Program-made: the position numbers and the translations under genes | Notes under the pieces: generated by a model | Databases searched by the model: none | What the model saw: only the letters and a program-made list of their open reading frames with translations | What the model was told of the DNA's origin: nothing | Shown: in pieces, positions 61,804 to 64,000 of the stretch | Layout of the letters: each line of letters starts with the position of its first letter | Position numbering within the stretch: position 1 is the first letter of the stretch | Assembly (NCBI GenBank): GCA_023398105.1 | Contig: JAEWST010000105.1 | Coordinates: 1-64,000, forward strand | DNA from: Bacillota bacterium | GTDB lineage: Bacteria > Bacillota > Clostridia > Acetivibrionales > DSM-1351 | Direction of reading: 5' to 3' | Length of the DNA: 64,000 nt

Positions 61804-64000
61804 ATGAATGATTTTACTAAGTTTATTATACAGAATACTGTTGATGGTAAAATAGAAAAATCAGTTGGAGTTGAAATGATTAAAATGTTTTTGGAGAATA
61901 AGGATAACGAACCTCCTAAGGACATTGCTATTATAGGTATGGCATTAAAAATGCCAAAAGCAAATGATATGGAATCGTTTTGGCAGAATATTGAAAATGG
62001 AGTAGAATGTATAAGGGATATCCCTCAAAATAGAAAAAAAGACATGGAAGAGATGTTAGGCATCGATTTAGATTTTAAGAACGATAATAAAGAATTTATA
62101 AAAGCTGGTTATTTAGAAGATATTGATAAATTCGACTATAAGTTTTTTAAGATATCTCCATTAGAAGCAAAATTAATGAATCCAAGCCATAGAATATTCA
62201 TGCAGACAGCATATAAAGCCATAGAAGATGCAGGATACAGCAGTGAAAAGCTTGCAGGGACAAATACTGGAGTTTTTGTGGGTCACAATGATTCAAATAT
62301 TTATGGAAGCTATATAATGAGAACTGAGCCGCAGCTTACAAGTATGTCTATACCGGGGAATATGGCTGCCACATTGTCTGGAAGATTATCATACCTTTTT
62401 GATTTTAAAGGGCCAAACCTACTTGTTGATACTGCATGTTCCTCATCTCTTGTTGCCATTTATCTAGCATGTAAATCTATAAGGAGTGGAGATTGTGAAC
62501 AAGCCATTGCAGGAGGAATAAAGATAAACCTTTTTCCTGTAGAGGGCGCTTATGAAATGGGAGTTGAATCTAAAAATAATAAAGTTAGAGCATTTGATGA
62601 AAATTCAGACGGAACCTCATGGGGAGAAGGTGCGGCAGTCATTATGTTGAAACCGCTGGAGAAGGCTTTAGCGGATAAAGACAATATATATGCGGTTATT
62701 AAGGGAGTAGCATCAAACCAAGACGGAACATCAATTAGTATGACAGCACCAAATTCTTTAGCACAAAAAGAAGTTATCATTAGTGCATGGAAAGATGCAG
62801 GAATTGATCCTGAAACTATTTCATATATTGAAGCCCATGGAACAGGAACAAAATTGGGAGATCCTGTGGAGATTACAGGAATTCAAAAGGCTTTTATGGA
62901 ATATACAGACAAAAAGCAGTTCTGTGCAATAGGTTCAATAAAACCAAATATCGGACATATTGATAATGCATCAGGTGTAACAAGTTTAATTAAAGCAGTG
63001 TTAGCTCTTATGAACAAGGTTATACCACCTACTATTAATTTTGAAAAACCCAACAGAGCTATAGCTTTCGAAAAATCACCAGTTTATATTGCAGATAGAA
63101 AAGTAAAGTGGGAAGCAAATGGTTTTCCACGAAGATGTGGGGTAAGTTCTTATGGCTTCAGTGGCACAAATTGCCATATTGTACTTGAAGAGGCTCCGAA
63201 TATTGTTGAAAGTACAATGGAAGCTTCTATGCCAGAAATCCTTGTTTTGTCTGCTAAAAGCAAGGAAGCCTTGCTCAACCTAATTAAGAGTTATAAAGAG
63301 TTCATGAACCGTACTCAATTAAAATTGAGAGATATTTGTTATACTGCTGCAACTGGAAGAAGTCACTTTGAGTACAGACTGGCAATCAAAGCAAATTGCC
63401 TTGAAGATGCTAAAAAAAAGATAGAAAGTATACATGAGGCAAGTCTCGAAGTTGAAGGATACCTAGATAACGGTATATACTATGGTATTATCAATTCAAG
63501 AGAGATGCACTCAACTAATACTGATGATGATAGTAATAATTCAGAAATACAAAGAATAGATGTAAATACAGAAGAGCTGGATAAAATTTCTCAAAAATAT
63601 ATTTTAGGTAAAAATATTGATTGGGAGAAGTTCTATATGAACACTCAGGCAAAAAAAGTAAGTATTCCTACCTACCAATTTGAGGAGAGACGTTGCTGGT
63701 TTGACTGGGGAAAGCTTGAAAAAAATCATGAAAAAGTAAACACAAAAACTTTGAAGCATCCTCTACTGGATAGTTTATTAGCAGATTCTTTTAACCAAAA
63801 GATATATATTACTAGATTTGATTCTAAGAAATACTGGGTGCTTAAAGAACATAGTATTATGGGAAATTCTGTGGTTCCAGAAACTACATACCTTGAAATG
63901 ATTAAGGAGATCTGTTCCTTAAATGATATGGGACAAGCGGTTACATTAAAGGATGTGTATTTTTTTGACCCACTTATGGTGGATGAAAGTGAGTATAAGG
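61804..64000 (+). CDS. trans-AT type I PKS, KS-DH-... (partial, runs off the window)
   Basis: The first 732 residues of a larger protein, open at the right edge. After a short N-terminal helical segment (MNDFTKFIIQNTVDGK), possibly for docking, comes a KS domain (about 40-460) with DTACSSSLVA, EAHGTGTKLGD and NIGHIDNASG, then an AT-docking linker ending PTYQFEERRCW, and the start of a DH domain with EHSIMGNSVVPETTYLEM, an intact HxxxGxxxxP motif. No AT is present. The KS is clearly related to that at 50038-54891. Further domains cannot be seen. Confidence 0.9.
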   Translation, partial: MNDFTKFIIQNTVDGKIEKSVGVEMIKMFLENKDNEPPKDIAIIGMALKMPKANDMESFWQNIENGVECIRDIPQNRKKDMEEMLGIDLDFKNDNKEFIKAGYLEDIDKFDYKFFKISPLEAKLMNPSHRIFMQTAYKAIEDAGYSSEKLAGTNTGVFVGHNDSNIYGSYIMRTEPQLTSMSIPGNMAATLSGRLSYLFDFKGPNLLVDTACSSSLVAIYLACKSIRSGDCEQAIAGGIKINLFPVEGAYEMGVESKNNKVRAFDENSDGTSWGEGAAVIMLKPLEKALADKDNIYAVIKGVASNQDGTSISMTAPNSLAQKEVIISAWKDAGIDPETISYIEAHGTGTKLGDPVEITGIQKAFMEYTDKKQFCAIGSIKPNIGHIDNASGVTSLIKAVLALMNKVIPPTINFEKPNRAIAFEKSPVYIADRKVKWEANGFPRRCGVSSYGFSGTNCHIVLEEAPNIVESTMEASMPEILVLSAKSKEALLNLIKSYKEFMNRTQLKLRDICYTAATGRSHFEYRLAIKANCLEDAKKKIESIHEASLEVEGYLDNGIYYGIINSREMHSTNTDDDSNNSEIQRIDVNTEELDKISQKYILGKNIDWEKFYMNTQAKKVSIPTYQFEERRCWFDWGKLEKNHEKVNTKTLKHPLLDSLLADSFNQKIYITRFDSKKYWVLKEHSIMGNSVVPETTYLEMIKEICSLNDMGQAVTLKDVYFFDPLMVDESEYK

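Noticed and set aside
50038..64000. Integral acyltransferase domains in the PKS proteins
   Set aside because: No GHSxG-type AT segment follows either KS; the linkers look like trans-AT docking regions.
1..64000. CRISPR array, tRNA or rRNA genes
   Set aside because: No regularly spaced direct repeats and no cloverleaf or rRNA sequence noticed.

Overview
The window is AT-rich, gene-dense DNA from a low-GC Firmicute. A secreted esterase carrying a type I dockerin (10029-10988, minus strand) points to a cellulosome-producing anaerobe of the Ruminiclostridium / Clostridium cellulolyticum type; the second dockerin repeat has the Ala-Ile pair usual in that group. Most of the rest is accessory DNA: a large natural-product region running off the right edge, interrupted by small housekeeping or salvage islands, degraded genes and short inverted-repeat elements.

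Layout. (1) 1-8.1 kb: a free acyl carrier protein, a truncated epimerase-like remnant, a nucleotidyltransferase-family protein, a divergent two-subunit class I fumarase/tartrate-dehydratase pair, a dTMP-kinase-like P-loop protein, a Sua5/YrdC protein, an alpha/beta hydrolase and two BtrH/C39-like proteins, one without its cysteine. (2) 8.5-14.5 kb: rluF, the dockerin esterase, a broken RhuM gene and a minus-strand queuosine-salvage operon (yhhQ, a ribosomal protein S11 paralogue, tgt, an RNHCP protein). (3) 14.9-25.4 kb: FemAB/GNAT-like protein, M20 peptidase, DegT aminotransferase, TylF-type methyltransferase, then a complete luxE-luxD-luxC fatty-acid-reductase set without luciferase and a MiaB/RimO-like radical SAM enzyme. 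(4) 25.5-28.4 kb: GH31 glucosidase and a dead IS3-type orfA. (5) 28.5-37.9 kb: a sugar/amino-sugar toolbox (UDP-sugar dehydrogenase, AsnB-like synthetase, PIG-L deacetylase, radical SAM/SPASM, GT4, DegT, hexapeptide acyltransferase, TIM-barrel isomerase). (6) 38.5-64 kb: ACP plus a third BtrH-like protein, then a colinear NRPS/trans-AT-PKS assembly line.

The central system is the assembly line. Its first protein is C-A-PCP-E with a specificity code one residue from the classical Asn code, and the next gene encodes a ClbP-like serine peptidase fused to a complete SyrD-like ABC exporter. This is the hallmark of the N-acyl-D-Asn prodrug strategy (colibactin, zwittermicin, xenocoumacin): the product is built with an acyl-D-Asn cap, exported, and freed by peptidase cleavage. 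Downstream come an A-less C-PCP-half-C protein, a KS-DH-KR-ACP module without AT, a PhpK-like B12-radical SAM enzyme fused to a half condensation domain, a half-C-A-PCP protein whose A domain is interrupted by an FkbM methyltransferase, an atypical KAS III and a second AT-less PKS continuing past the window. The LuxCDE set and the ACP/BtrH pairs look like suppliers or tailoring systems, but linking them to the same product is inference.

Limits: no alignments or HMM searches were run. Family calls rest on motifs read by eye, and starts were chosen from visible ribosome-binding sites.
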